Assembly: GCA_024653775.1 (NCBI GenBank)
Contig: JANLHZ010000108.1
Span: 1-37,238 of the forward strand
Reading direction: 5' to 3'
DNA: 37,238 nucleotides
Source: Planctomycetota bacterium
Lineage (GTDB): Bacteria; Planctomycetota; UBA8742; JACQVU01; JANLHZ01
The translations under genes were made by a program, and so were the position numbers. The notes under the pieces were generated by a model that worked only from the letters and a program-made list of their open reading frames with translations, did not search any database and was not told the DNA's origin. Shown here one piece after another: positions 30,396 through 37,238 of the stretch (position 1 is the first letter of the stretch; every line of letters starts with the position of its first letter).

Positions 30396-30854
30396 ATGAA
30401 AAACGAATGTCACCGATGCGGCGAGGTTTTCGACGTTGACGAATCGCGCGTCGGAAACGCAACCGACTGTCCGAAATGCGGGATCACCCACGAAATCGTT
30501 CCCGGGGAGATCGCGGACGAGCCTGTCATGACGGGGTGCTCGAAAAAAGGCTGGGGCTGGGAGTACAAATCGAGAGCCAGAATTTTCGGAATCCCGCTGC
30601 TGCATATCTCGTTCAAATACCGCGCGAACAAAATGCCGGTGCCGGCGCGGGGAGTCATCGCCATCGGACAGTTCGGCGCCGGGGTCGTGAACATTTCGCA
30701 GATCGGTATCGGCGTGTTCAGCCTCAGCCAGATCACGGTTGCGGGATTCGCGGTTGCGCAGATCGGTGTGGCGTATTCGCTCATCGCGCAAGTCGGGCTA
30801 TACGTCGACCAGGGCTTCGGTCAGATCGTTAAAAGTATATACGACCTGATTTAG
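30396..30854 (+). CDS. Zinc-ribbon protein with a C-terminal decapeptide repeat
   Basis: The 152-residue product has an N-terminal zinc ribbon (C5-x2-C8 and C25-x2-C28 in NECHRCG...DCPKCG), then a linker with KKGWGWEYKSR. Residues ~86-143 are a regular ten-residue hydrophobic repeat (AIGQFGAGVV, NISQIGIGVF, SLSQITVAGF, AVAQIGVAYS, LIAQVGLYVD), with Gln at position 4 and Gly or small residues at regular places. This suggests a solenoid or a glycine-zipper membrane bundle. I do not know the function; similar IGQ/IGxG repeats occur in uncharacterised bacterial membrane-associated proteins. It is probably in an operon with the preceding small membrane protein. Confidence 0.65.
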   Translation: MKNECHRCGEVFDVDESRVGNATDCPKCGITHEIVPGEIADEPVMTGCSKKGWGWEYKSRARIFGIPLLHISFKYRANKMPVPARGVIAIGQFGAGVVNISQIGIGVFSLSQITVAGFAVAQIGVAYSLIAQVGLYVDQGFGQIVKSIYDLI

Positions 30855-30892
30855 AAACTGCCTCAGGTCACTATTTGCCTGTTTCGAAATCG

Positions 30893-30944
30893 TTGGACAA
30901 GACGTCCGACGATTTTTGCGGACGAGGACGTCCGCGGTCCCAGG
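30893..30944. repeat. GGGACCGCGG two-hairpin repeat (minus orientation)
   Basis: Hairpin TTGGAC-AAGAC-GTCCGA is followed by a T-rich spacer and hairpin GCGGAC-GAGGAC-GTCCGC, then GGTCCCAGG. It has the same two-hairpin order as the copy at 29686-29740 when read on the minus strand. Confidence 0.8.
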
Positions 30945-31075
30945 AGTTTCTTATTTCTGAGCCGAGAACATGCGTGCGTCGTTAATAACCTTGGCGCTGG
31001 AAAAAGTATCGCGCTGGTGGTAGAGTTTTATTTCATTAATTGCCACAAAGATCACAAAGAAAAAGACTCTTAATA

Positions 31076-31137
31076 ATCCGTGTGAATCTGTGTTTATCTG
31101 TGGTTAAAAATGCGGACGAGACGTCCGCGGTCCCAGG
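31076..31137. repeat. Decamer block plus single-hairpin GGGACCGCGG repeat
   Basis: 31076-31106 comprises three 10-bp units ATCCGTGTGA, ATCTGTGTTT and ATCTGTGGTT. After a short A-rich spacer comes hairpin GCGGAC-GAGAC-GTCCGC (31112-31128) and GGTCCCAGG. Decamer and hairpin are adjacent here, as they are at 29662-29710. Confidence 0.75.
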
Positions 31138-31156
31138 AATAATCAGGAGCTTATAG

Positions 31157-32161
31157 ATGGCAGACGTAAAGCAGCAAGCCGCGGAGTTCGCGAAGATTTT
31201 TAACGCGCTCAGGACCGAGATCGGCAAGGTCATCGTCGGTCACGAGGAGATTGTCGAGAACGTTCTGATCTGCGTTTTCGCGCAGCGAAACTGCCTGCTC
31301 GAAGGCGTGCCCGGGCTTGGTAAGACGCTGCTTGTACGGACGCTCGCGCAGACGCTCGATCTTCCGTTCTCGCGAATCCAGTTCACGCCCGACCTGATGC
31401 CCGCGGACATTATCGGAACGGACGTCATCACAGGCGACGAAAAGGGCGGACGCGCGTTTCGGTTCCAGCCCGGCCCGGTGTTCTCGAACATCGTGCTCGC
31501 GGACGAAATCAACCGCGCGACGCCTAAGACGCAGAGCGCGCTCCTCGAAGCGATGCAGGAGCACAGCGTCACCGTCGGCGGCAAGCGATACATTCTGAAG
31601 GAGCCGTTTTTCGTGCTCGCGACGCAGAACCCGCTCGAGCAGGAGGGCACGTACCCGCTGCCCGAGGCGCAGCTCGACCGCTTCCTTTTCAAGCTGCTAG
31701 TGCACTATTCGACGCGCGAACAGCTTAACGAGGTCGTTCTCCGGACGACGAGGAGCGAAACCGCGGACGTCAGGAAAGTCCTCGACGGCGCCGAGATAAT
31801 GAAGTGGGGCAAGTTTGCGCTCGAAACGATTCTCGCGCCGCACATTCGCGATTACGCGGTGCGGGTGTGCCTCGCGACGCATCCGGGAGGGGAGTTCGCG
31901 CCCGAAATCGTGAACAAATACGTAAGGTGGGGATCGTCCCCCAGGGGCGCGCAGGGACTCATCCTCGCGGCGAAGATCAAGGCGCTCCTCGACGGTCGCT
32001 ACCACGTCAGCTTCGACGACGTCGCCCGCAGCGCCCGCCCGACGCTACGTCACCGCCTGATCCTGAACTTCGAAGGCGAAGCCGACGGAATCAGCCCCGA
32101 CAACGTGGTCGACACGATCCTGAAGCACACGCCGCGGGAAGTCGAGATGTCGGTGGCGTAG
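31157..32161 (+). CDS. MoxR-family AAA+ ATPase
   Basis: The 334-residue product is a standard MoxR ATPase. It has Walker A GVPGLGKT (50-57), the MoxR-specific RIQFTPDLMPADIIG, Walker B IVLADEINRATPKTQSALLEAMQE, a sensor block ATQNPLEQEGTYPLPEAQLDRF, and the C-terminal helical lid ending in RHRLILNFEGEADG. MoxR proteins act as chaperone-like ATPases, usually encoded just before DUF58 and VWA (Bat-type) genes that they help mature. Those partners are absent here; the next gene is on the opposite strand. The VWA proteins at 1251 and 9041 are candidates for clients in trans (inference). AGGAG lies upstream of ATG 31157. Confidence 0.94.
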   Translation: MADVKQQAAEFAKIFNALRTEIGKVIVGHEEIVENVLICVFAQRNCLLEGVPGLGKTLLVRTLAQTLDLPFSRIQFTPDLMPADIIGTDVITGDEKGGRAFRFQPGPVFSNIVLADEINRATPKTQSALLEAMQEHSVTVGGKRYILKEPFFVLATQNPLEQEGTYPLPEAQLDRFLFKLLVHYSTREQLNEVVLRTTRSETADVRKVLDGAEIMKWGKFALETILAPHIRDYAVRVCLATHPGGEFAPEIVNKYVRWGSSPRGAQGLILAAKIKALLDGRYHVSFDDVARSARPTLRHRLILNFEGEADGISPDNVVDTILKHTPREVEMSVA

Positions 32162-32204
32162 TCAATTGCGAATTGATAGCCGGTCCGCGCAGTCGAATGT
32201 TGCT

Positions 32205-32666
32205 TTACCCGCCGATGCGTTTTTTGAACTCGTCCGACAGCACGAACGCGCCGCGGGGGAGCATCGCGGTCTTGTTCACTTCGATGCCGACGATGTCCCG
32301 CTGCCCGCCGAGGACTCCGAGCGCGGCTCTTCCTATGTGCGCCTTGATCTGAAGGGTGCTCGAAATACCGCGGCTGGCCATCAGCGCGTCGGCTTCGTCC
32401 CTCAGTTGCCTTAGCGCGAGTTCCGCCTCCATCGCGAAGGTTCCGGGGAATACGATCAGTATCGCGTCGCCTATGAATTTCAGAACCTGCCCGCCGCCGG
32501 ACTCGACTACCTTCCTCGCGACGTCGTAATATTCGGAAAGGATTTCGAAAAGTAGCTCCTCGGACGCTCCGGCGCAGATTTCCCGGTGATAATTCGTCAG
32601 GTCGGCGAACGCGATCACGAATTCCCCGACCTGCATTTCGTCGCGCGGCTTTTCATTGTCTGCCAT
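32205..32666 (-). CDS. Class III nucleotidyl cyclase domain protein, possibly inactive
   Basis: The product, 153 residues from the chosen start, is a lone adenylate/guanylate cyclase catalytic domain. Both metal-binding aspartates are visible, in VIAFADLTNYH and LKFIGDAILIVF. The later block DIVGIEVNKTAML keeps the transition-state asparagine of the VNxxxR motif but has methionine where the arginine should be, so catalysis may be weak or lost. There is no sensor, membrane or HAMP region. The start is ATG 32666, supported by GGGAGG just upstream; an in-frame start further upstream (32693) lacks such a site. It converges with moxR. Stand-alone degenerate cyclases can serve as regulatory partners; this is inference. 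Confidence 0.82.
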   Translation of the reverse strand: MADNEKPRDEMQVGEFVIAFADLTNYHREICAGASEELLFEILSEYYDVARKVVESGGGQVLKFIGDAILIVFPGTFAMEAELALRQLRDEADALMASRGISSTLQIKAHIGRAALGVLGGQRDIVGIEVNKTAMLPRGAFVLSDEFKKRIGG

Positions 32667-32808
32667 AGAACCTCCCGCCTTCTGCGCAGACACTCTACAC
32701 GCGAATCTCCGGAAGGTGCACTATATTTCCGGCTGAAATGAGTTGACGCGGGCGTCGTTGCCGCATAGCCTTGCTTGACCTCCTTAGCAAAATCGAAGGA
32801 GAAAGCAC

Positions 32809-33756
32809 ATGCGCTCGATATTGTTGATAGCGATCGCATTGAACGCAAGCAGTGCGGTTTTCCTGTTAGTATGCTCGGCGATACAAATTGAAGGTCAGGA
32901 AAGCCGGTCCGGGTTGTCTGAGTATCAGACAATTTCTTTCGGGGAGGCAGCCCCGCGCGAAAGTTCAATGGCTATGGAGGATCGAGCGCCAGAGATTGAC
33001 CCTGCGCGATTCGAGCGCGAACTTTCGCTGGCTCGACGCGAGGCGCTCGAATACCTCGATAGACTCAGCGCATCGAACCGCGATCGGGACAGACTCCGCG
33101 GCGAGAATGAGACCCTTAGACTATCGGTCGAGGACGCAAAAAGAGTTTGCAGCGAACTTCAGGACAAGTATTACGAATCATTTCGCGAACTCGAAACTCT
33201 GCGGCGCGATAATGTTATCTGCATGGAGCTTTACCTCCACGACGACCAGTCAACGGCGCGGGACTTACCGCCACTTACCTGCAATGTGACGGCTGTGGAC
33301 GAAACGTTCGGACTAGCCCTGCTCTCCGCGGGACGCGCCGACGGAGTCACGATGGGTATGAAATTTTTATTAGATCCGGGCGGGACCAACTACGTCGCTA
33401 CAGTAACGCGCGTCTACAATGACAACTGCGCCGTGAACTTACGGGGATGTGCGGGCCCAGTGGTCACAGGGGCCATCGCGGAGTTGACCGACCGCAGTGA
33501 TGGTGATCGACCTCGAGTGCGGTGGCCCTCGGTGCGGTGTACTGTGGTTTCCATCGAAGGATCGAGGCTGTTCCTTGACGCGGGCGAAGATAAGCGCGTC
33601 ATCGAAGGAATGGAATTCGCCGTGTACTCAGGAGAACAGTTCAAAGCCATCGTTACTGTGGATGAGGTGCTTCCGGACCGCTGCTCGGCGGCAATCGATG
33701 ACGCGAAGCGCGTCCGCGAAATCCTCGTCGGCGACAGCGCGAGGACCGCGAACTGA
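32809..33756 (+). CDS. Membrane-anchored coiled-coil protein with two beta domains
   Basis: The 315-residue product has an N-terminal hydrophobic anchor (residues ~3-25). A coiled coil follows from about 65 to 135 (RFERELSLARREALEYLDRLSASNRD, ENETLRLSVEDAKRVCSEL). Two similar beta-rich repeats then occur: VTAVDETFGLALLSAGRADGVTMGMKFLL...TVTRVYNDNCAVNL (~158-210) and CTVVSIEGSRLFLDAGEDKRVIEGMEFAVYS...TVDEVLPDRCSAAI (~245-300). Coiled coil followed by paired beta domains recalls the layout of MreC and of FlgT-like C-terminal modules, but I cannot claim homology. AAGGAG precedes ATG 32809. It is likely an envelope scaffold protein. No operon partner is evident; cstA follows 102 bp later. Confidence 0.7.
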   Translation: MRSILLIAIALNASSAVFLLVCSAIQIEGQESRSGLSEYQTISFGEAAPRESSMAMEDRAPEIDPARFERELSLARREALEYLDRLSASNRDRDRLRGENETLRLSVEDAKRVCSELQDKYYESFRELETLRRDNVICMELYLHDDQSTARDLPPLTCNVTAVDETFGLALLSAGRADGVTMGMKFLLDPGGTNYVATVTRVYNDNCAVNLRGCAGPVVTGAIAELTDRSDGDRPRVRWPSVRCTVVSIEGSRLFLDAGEDKRVIEGMEFAVYSGEQFKAIVTVDEVLPDRCSAAIDDAKRVREILVGDSARTAN

Positions 33757-33858
33757 TTTCACGATGCTATCGTCAGGCGGAGAATATTGATTGCGATAGC
33801 TTCGCGGGCGCGATTAGAATTCACGTCGGCTCGACCTTTCTTCAGCACGGAAAAGACC

Positions 33859-35736
33859 ATGGAAATCTTCGCTCTCCTCATCGGCACGCTGGCTTTCTTC
33901 GCGCTCGCCTACAAGTTCTACGGCGGGTATATTTCGAAGCTCCTCGGTACTTCCGACGAGCGCGTCACTCCCGCGGAGGAGCAGACCGACGGCAAGGACT
34001 TCGTTCCGACGAAGACGCCGGTCGTGTTCGCGCACCATTTCGCCACCATCGCCGGCGCGGGGCCGATCGTCGGGCCGGTGATCGCGCTCGCGTACGGCTA
34101 CGGACCCGCGTGGCTCTGGATCGTGATGGGCGCGGTCTTCTTCGGCGCGGTCCACGATTACACGGCGCTCTTCATCAGCCTCCGCGAAAAAGGAAAATCC
34201 ATCGCCGACGTGGCGCGTGGCAGCATCGGAAAAACCGGATACGTGCTGTTCATCATCTTCACGATTATGTTGCTGACGCTCGTCACAGGCGCCTTCCTCG
34301 GTATCAGCGCGACCGCGCTAACGTCGTGGTGGCCGCTCGAGAAGCTCTACCCCGACATGGCGGCGGAGGGAAAGACCATCGACGAAATCCGCGACGCAAC
34401 CTTCCTCCGCGTCGGCTACGTCGGCGAAGGCGGCGCAGTGGTCGACGAACCCGCGGGGCTGAGCCAGGCGTCTCTCGATAATCCGCAGGGCTGCCTCGGT
34501 GGGATCGCGTCGATGTCGGTCATCATCGTGACGCTGCTCGCGCCGCTGCTCGGGTGGCTGCTCGTGAAGCGCGGACTCAATGTCAAAATCGTGTTCGTGC
34601 TCGCGACTATCGTTTGCGTGCTCTCGATCGTCTTCGGCATCGCGTATCCGATAACCCTCGATCCCAAGTGGTGGATGGTCGCGCTTGCCATCTACGTGCT
34701 CTTCGCGTGCGGGCTTCCGGTGTGGATGATACTCCAGCCGCGGGACCTCACTAACGTGCAGATTCTGTACGCGGGGATGGGGATCATAGTCGTCGGCGTC
34801 GTCGCGAATCTTTTCCGGGGTAACCTGAATTTCAGCGAAACCACCGCGCCCGCGCTGAATCAGAACCTCAGTCCGGAAATGATGATGTGGATCTGGCCGA
34901 CGATGTTCATAACGATTGCGTGCGGCGCGATTTCGGGGTTCCACTCCCTTGTCGGCAGCGGAACGACGTCGAAGCAGATCATGAAGGAGCGTAACGCGCG
35001 CTCGGTCGGGTTTGGCGGGATGCTGCTCGAAGCGACGCTCGCGGTGCTCGTCGTTATCACCGTGGCGTTCTTCCTCGATTTTAACAGCTATACCTCGATC
35101 GTTCCGCCCGGGAGCGACAAAGGCAATCCGATACTCGCATTCTCCCTCGGCGTCGGGCACCTGCTGCACAAAGGACTCGCGATCCCCGTCGCGTATGGCT
35201 GCATCGCGGGCATCCTCATAATCGAGGGATTCGTCGTGACGACCCTCGACAGTGCGGTCAGGATGAACCGCTATCTCTTCGAGGAGTTGTGGAAATTCAT
35301 GTTCGAGAAGCCGCACTGGATTCTGAGGCAGGCGTGGTTCAACGCGAGCCTCTGCGTCCTCTTGATGCTCGCGCTCGCGTGGAAAGGCTCGTGGAAGATG
35401 GTGTGGAAGAGCTTCGGCACGTCGAATCAGCTTATGGCGGTGCTCGGGCTTATCGCGATGAGCTTCTGGCTTTTCAAGAAGGGGAAGGCGTTCTGGTTCA
35501 CGGCAATTCCCGCGGTGTTTATGACTCTGACTACGGGAATGTCGCTTTACCTGATAACTAACGAACACCTTGAGCTATACGCCAATTCGACGGAGGCAAA
35601 CGAGGTTCAGCTTGTGATTCTGCTGTGCTTCGACGCGGTCCTCGCGATCCTGACCGGCGGCGTAGTGCTCGTCGCTGGCTACCAGATACTCGCGGGAGTC
35701 AAGCGCGAGCCGGAACTCGCGCCGGAGGAGGCGTGA
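33859..35736 (+). CDS. cstA: Carbon starvation protein CstA-family transporter
   Basis: The 625-residue integral membrane protein has many helices. Family blocks include LAYKFYGGYISKLLG, TPVVFAHHFATIAGAGPIVGPVIALAYGYGPAW, FFGAVHDYTALFISLREKGKSIADV, SGFHSLVGSGTTSKQI, and VVTTLDSAVRMNRYLFEELW. CstA/BtsT proteins import peptides or pyruvate across the inner membrane, with pyruvate shown for E. coli BtsT; the substrate here is not known. I choose ATG 33859 because the upstream in-frame TTG (33787) would add a tail unlike the family; the ribosome site is weak (CGGAAAAG). No CstA regulator gene is nearby. Confidence 0.95.
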   Translation: MEIFALLIGTLAFFALAYKFYGGYISKLLGTSDERVTPAEEQTDGKDFVPTKTPVVFAHHFATIAGAGPIVGPVIALAYGYGPAWLWIVMGAVFFGAVHDYTALFISLREKGKSIADVARGSIGKTGYVLFIIFTIMLLTLVTGAFLGISATALTSWWPLEKLYPDMAAEGKTIDEIRDATFLRVGYVGEGGAVVDEPAGLSQASLDNPQGCLGGIASMSVIIVTLLAPLLGWLLVKRGLNVKIVFVLATIVCVLSIVFGIAYPITLDPKWWMVALAIYVLFACGLPVWMILQPRDLTNVQILYAGMGIIVVGVVANLFRGNLNFSETTAPALNQNLSPEMMMWIWPTMFITIACGAISGFHSLVGSGTTSKQIMKERNARSVGFGGMLLEATLAVLVVITVAFFLDFNSYTSIVPPGSDKGNPILAFSLGVGHLLHKGLAIPVAYGCIAGILIIEGFVVTTLDSAVRMNRYLFEELWKFMFEKPHWILRQAWFNASLCVLLMLALAWKGSWKMVWKSFGTSNQLMAVLGLIAMSFWLFKKGKAFWFTAIPAVFMTLTTGMSLYLITNEHLELYANSTEANEVQLVILLCFDAVLAILTGGVVLVAGYQILAGVKREPELAPEEA

Positions 35737-35809
35737 TCCGGGAGCGCGGACAAGGGCTGTGTAATTTCGGATTTCAGCCACGCGCCCGCTAGGACGCCAA
35801 GGTTATCGA

Positions 35810-35858
35810 GATTTCGGATTTCAGATTGAACTTCCGCATTCCGCATTCCGCATCGGAA
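35810..35858. repeat. Heptanucleotide array, 7 units
   Basis: Units are GATTTCG, GATTTCA, GATTGAA, CTTCCGC, ATTCCGC, ATTCCGC and ATCGGAA, in register across 49 bp, with the unit sequence changing part-way. It lies between the convergent cstA and cyclase-fold genes. A partial echo (ATTTCGGATTTCA) is at 35764. Confidence 0.8.
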
Positions 35859-35862
35859 GCGC

Positions 35863-37101
35863 TCACTTCTGGAAAATCGGAAGGGTGCCGCGCGGAATTT
35901 GCAGGATCAGCGTCGCTATCGCGGTGCAATAGAACTCGTCCTGATGGTTGAACTCGGACGCCTTCCAGGTCGGCCCGTCCGACTTGTATTCGGGGGACAT
36001 CAGCTTGTTTTCGATGAACGCCCAGTATTTCGTCCAGTAATTCCGATTCGGCGCGTGATAGAACGCCTGGGCCGCGTAGAAGTGCGAATAATAGAAAAAC
36101 CGGGTGTACCAGTTCTCCTCCGGAAGCGCGCCCGCCATCGATCCGGTGTAGTAGGCCTCCAGAAAATCGAGTCCGCCGCGGACGGTGTCGGCGTAGTAAT
36201 CTCCGGCCATCTGAAGCGTCGCGACCGCGCCCGCGGCAAGCGGAAAACTCGGCCTCGAAATATTCATCGCGAGGCTGTATTTGAACGTATAGCCCTGCCG
36301 CGCGTCTCCGGTGGCTTTATCGTTCCAGGTATAGACCTGACGGGATTCGTTGATGTATTTCTGCGCGTTGTCGATTGTCTCCCTCGGCACCGCGATCCCG
36401 ACGTCCTGCGCCGCGCGGAGTCCCTGGATCACGCAGATCGTCGTGCTCGCTTCGTCGAAATTGCTCGCGTTCGGAACGTAGTTCCAGCCGCCCTTCGGAG
36501 TCTGGTGATCGACGATAAGGCGCACCGCGCTAGACATAACCTGGCTGATGTCGCGGTCGGCGACGCGGGTGACTCCGCCTGTCGCGTAGACCTGCGCGAG
36601 GAAAAGCAGCGCAAGCCCGTGGCCGTGGATGTTCGACGAATTCGACGCGTCCGATTCCTCGGTTATGTACCCAAGGTTCGGAGTCTGCCTGCGAACGAGA
36701 AAATCGAGCGTGCGGTAGATCGCCTCGCCGAACTCGCCGCGTCCGAGGGAACTTCCGCTCGAAAGCAGGCTGAGGCCGCAGAGCGAGGTCGTCGCGACGG
36801 TGTGGGCGCTTCCGAAACTGCCGTTGGCGTTCTGATGCGCGGCGATGTACCGCATTCCCTTGTCCACCGCGTCGAGGGTCTGGAGGCTGTAACCCCTCGG
36901 CCTCGGGAATCCGTCGGGCGGGAACCTGGAATCGTTCTGCGCGTTAGCCGCGGTTTCTTCCCGCTGGGTCCGATTCGGTCTTTCGTCTTCGGTCTGGCCG
37001 GAGACGGTAATCGACGTGACGAAGAGGATCGATGCGCAGAGCGAAAGCAGCGCGCCGGTCTTGATCAGAACCTTTTCACCTGTTCCGTTTCGGTTTCGCA
37101 T
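35863..37101 (-). CDS. Exported terpene-cyclase-fold repeat protein
   Basis: The 412-residue product has a signal peptide or anchor (hydrophobic ~14-35). Alpha/alpha-toroid repeats of the prenyltransferase/squalene-oxidase class follow: AVDKGMRYIAAHQNANGSFGSAHTVATTSLCGLSLLSSG, AIYRTLDFLVRRQTPNLGYI, AVRLIVDHQTPKGGWNYVPN, TTICVIQGLRAAQDVGI and GGLDFLEAYYTG. The ending HQDEFYCTAIATLILQIPRGTLPIFQK is the usual C-terminal signature of secreted members (final helix then LPIFQ). No catalytic motif is evident. It resembles the 19930 protein in class but is not a close copy. The long opposite-strand frame over it is a shadow. Confidence 0.87.
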   Translation of the reverse strand: MRNRNGTGEKVLIKTGALLSLCASILFVTSITVSGQTEDERPNRTQREETAANAQNDSRFPPDGFPRPRGYSLQTLDAVDKGMRYIAAHQNANGSFGSAHTVATTSLCGLSLLSSGSSLGRGEFGEAIYRTLDFLVRRQTPNLGYITEESDASNSSNIHGHGLALLFLAQVYATGGVTRVADRDISQVMSSAVRLIVDHQTPKGGWNYVPNASNFDEASTTICVIQGLRAAQDVGIAVPRETIDNAQKYINESRQVYTWNDKATGDARQGYTFKYSLAMNISRPSFPLAAGAVATLQMAGDYYADTVRGGLDFLEAYYTGSMAGALPEENWYTRFFYYSHFYAAQAFYHAPNRNYWTKYWAFIENKLMSPEYKSDGPTWKASEFNHQDEFYCTAIATLILQIPRGTLPIFQK

Positions 37102-37238
37102 TTAGATATTATAGCGTAAAGATTCGAAAAAAGGACACTGTTCACTACAAATCAGCGTGAGCGTCAGACAAAAAAGTGAAAAACGTCGGCTTCCTAAATT
37201 CTGCAGCGCGGAGCCGCAGAGGACGCGGAGACTCGCAG
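37102..37238. other. Window end, no gene seen
   Basis: This holds the upstream region of the cyclase-fold gene and ends in GAG/GCG-rich, repeat-like sequence (GCCGCAGAGGACGCGGAGA) that continues beyond the window. No coding frame is supported. Confidence 0.4.

Larger units (their letters stand above)
30855..31156. other. Intergenic region made largely of dispersed repeats
   Basis: No gene is seen. It contains two GGGACCGCGG-family hairpin repeats (30893-30944 and 31112-31137, both reversed) and a decamer block at 31076-31106. The moxR ribosome site AGGAG follows the last repeat directly, so the moxR leader includes repeat DNA. Confidence 0.6.

Noticed and set aside
34318-35568. Minus-strand open frame of about 400 codons
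   Set aside because: It is antisense to cstA, highly charged and without any family motif.
35899-37119. Plus-strand open frame of about 400 codons
   Set aside because: It is antisense to the exported cyclase-fold gene, which has a signal peptide and conserved repeats.

Overview
This window looks like a chromosomal segment of an uncultivated diderm bacterium. The outer-membrane barrels (FadL-like and a second barrel), an LPS-type family 2 glycosyltransferase and lipoprotein signals indicate a Gram-negative envelope. VWA+DUF4159, HEAT+VWA, MoxR and three terpene-cyclase-fold repeat proteins are combinations I associate with Planctomycetes, Lentisphaerae and related lineages. That placement is inference; no rRNA is present to anchor it. 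Most of the window is GC-rich with many GTG and TTG starts. The first ~1.26 kb is visibly AT-richer, as expected for acquired DNA.

Layout. 1-1262: the end of an AAA ATPase gene coupled to a DUF4276 (TOPRIM-like) gene, a possible defence pair. 1251-4893: a secreted VWA/DUF4159 protein, tRNA-Ser, an SH3-like exported protein and an M48 lipoprotein protease. 4954-7373: tRNA-Leu, a zinc-less TGT-superfamily protein, a terpene-cyclase-fold protein and a truncated second copy of the TGT-like gene. 7445-10786: a FadL-like barrel carrying a zinc-ribbon insertion, and a HEAT/VWA protein. 11157-14165: two PilT-type ATPases with a four-helix-bundle gene between them. 14367-17578: glycosyltransferase, outer-membrane protein and a thioredoxin-like/helical-repeat protein. 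18013-21345: rsmA, a glutaredoxin and a secreted cyclase-fold protein. 21584-26577: polA, coaE and rho. 26830-30854: an anchored coiled-coil protein, an Rpn-type nuclease, an esterase and two small proteins. 31157-37101: moxR, a degenerate nucleotidyl cyclase, an anchored coiled-coil protein, cstA and another cyclase-fold protein.

The most notable layer is the dispersed non-coding repeats. (1) A ~142-bp MITE-like element with a 24-bp terminal inverted repeat beginning GTAA; one copy has a perfect 8-bp target duplication, the signature of the IS66 family. (2) A 51-bp two-hairpin element, one copy of which sits in frame inside polA. (3) A GGGACCGCGG hairpin family with five copies, two of them enclosed in larger elements with AGAAACTATC ends. 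(4) Heptanucleotide tandem arrays in many gene gaps; inverted arrays bracket the four-helix-bundle gene and supply its C-terminus. No CRISPR array, rRNA, complete insertion sequence or prophage was seen.
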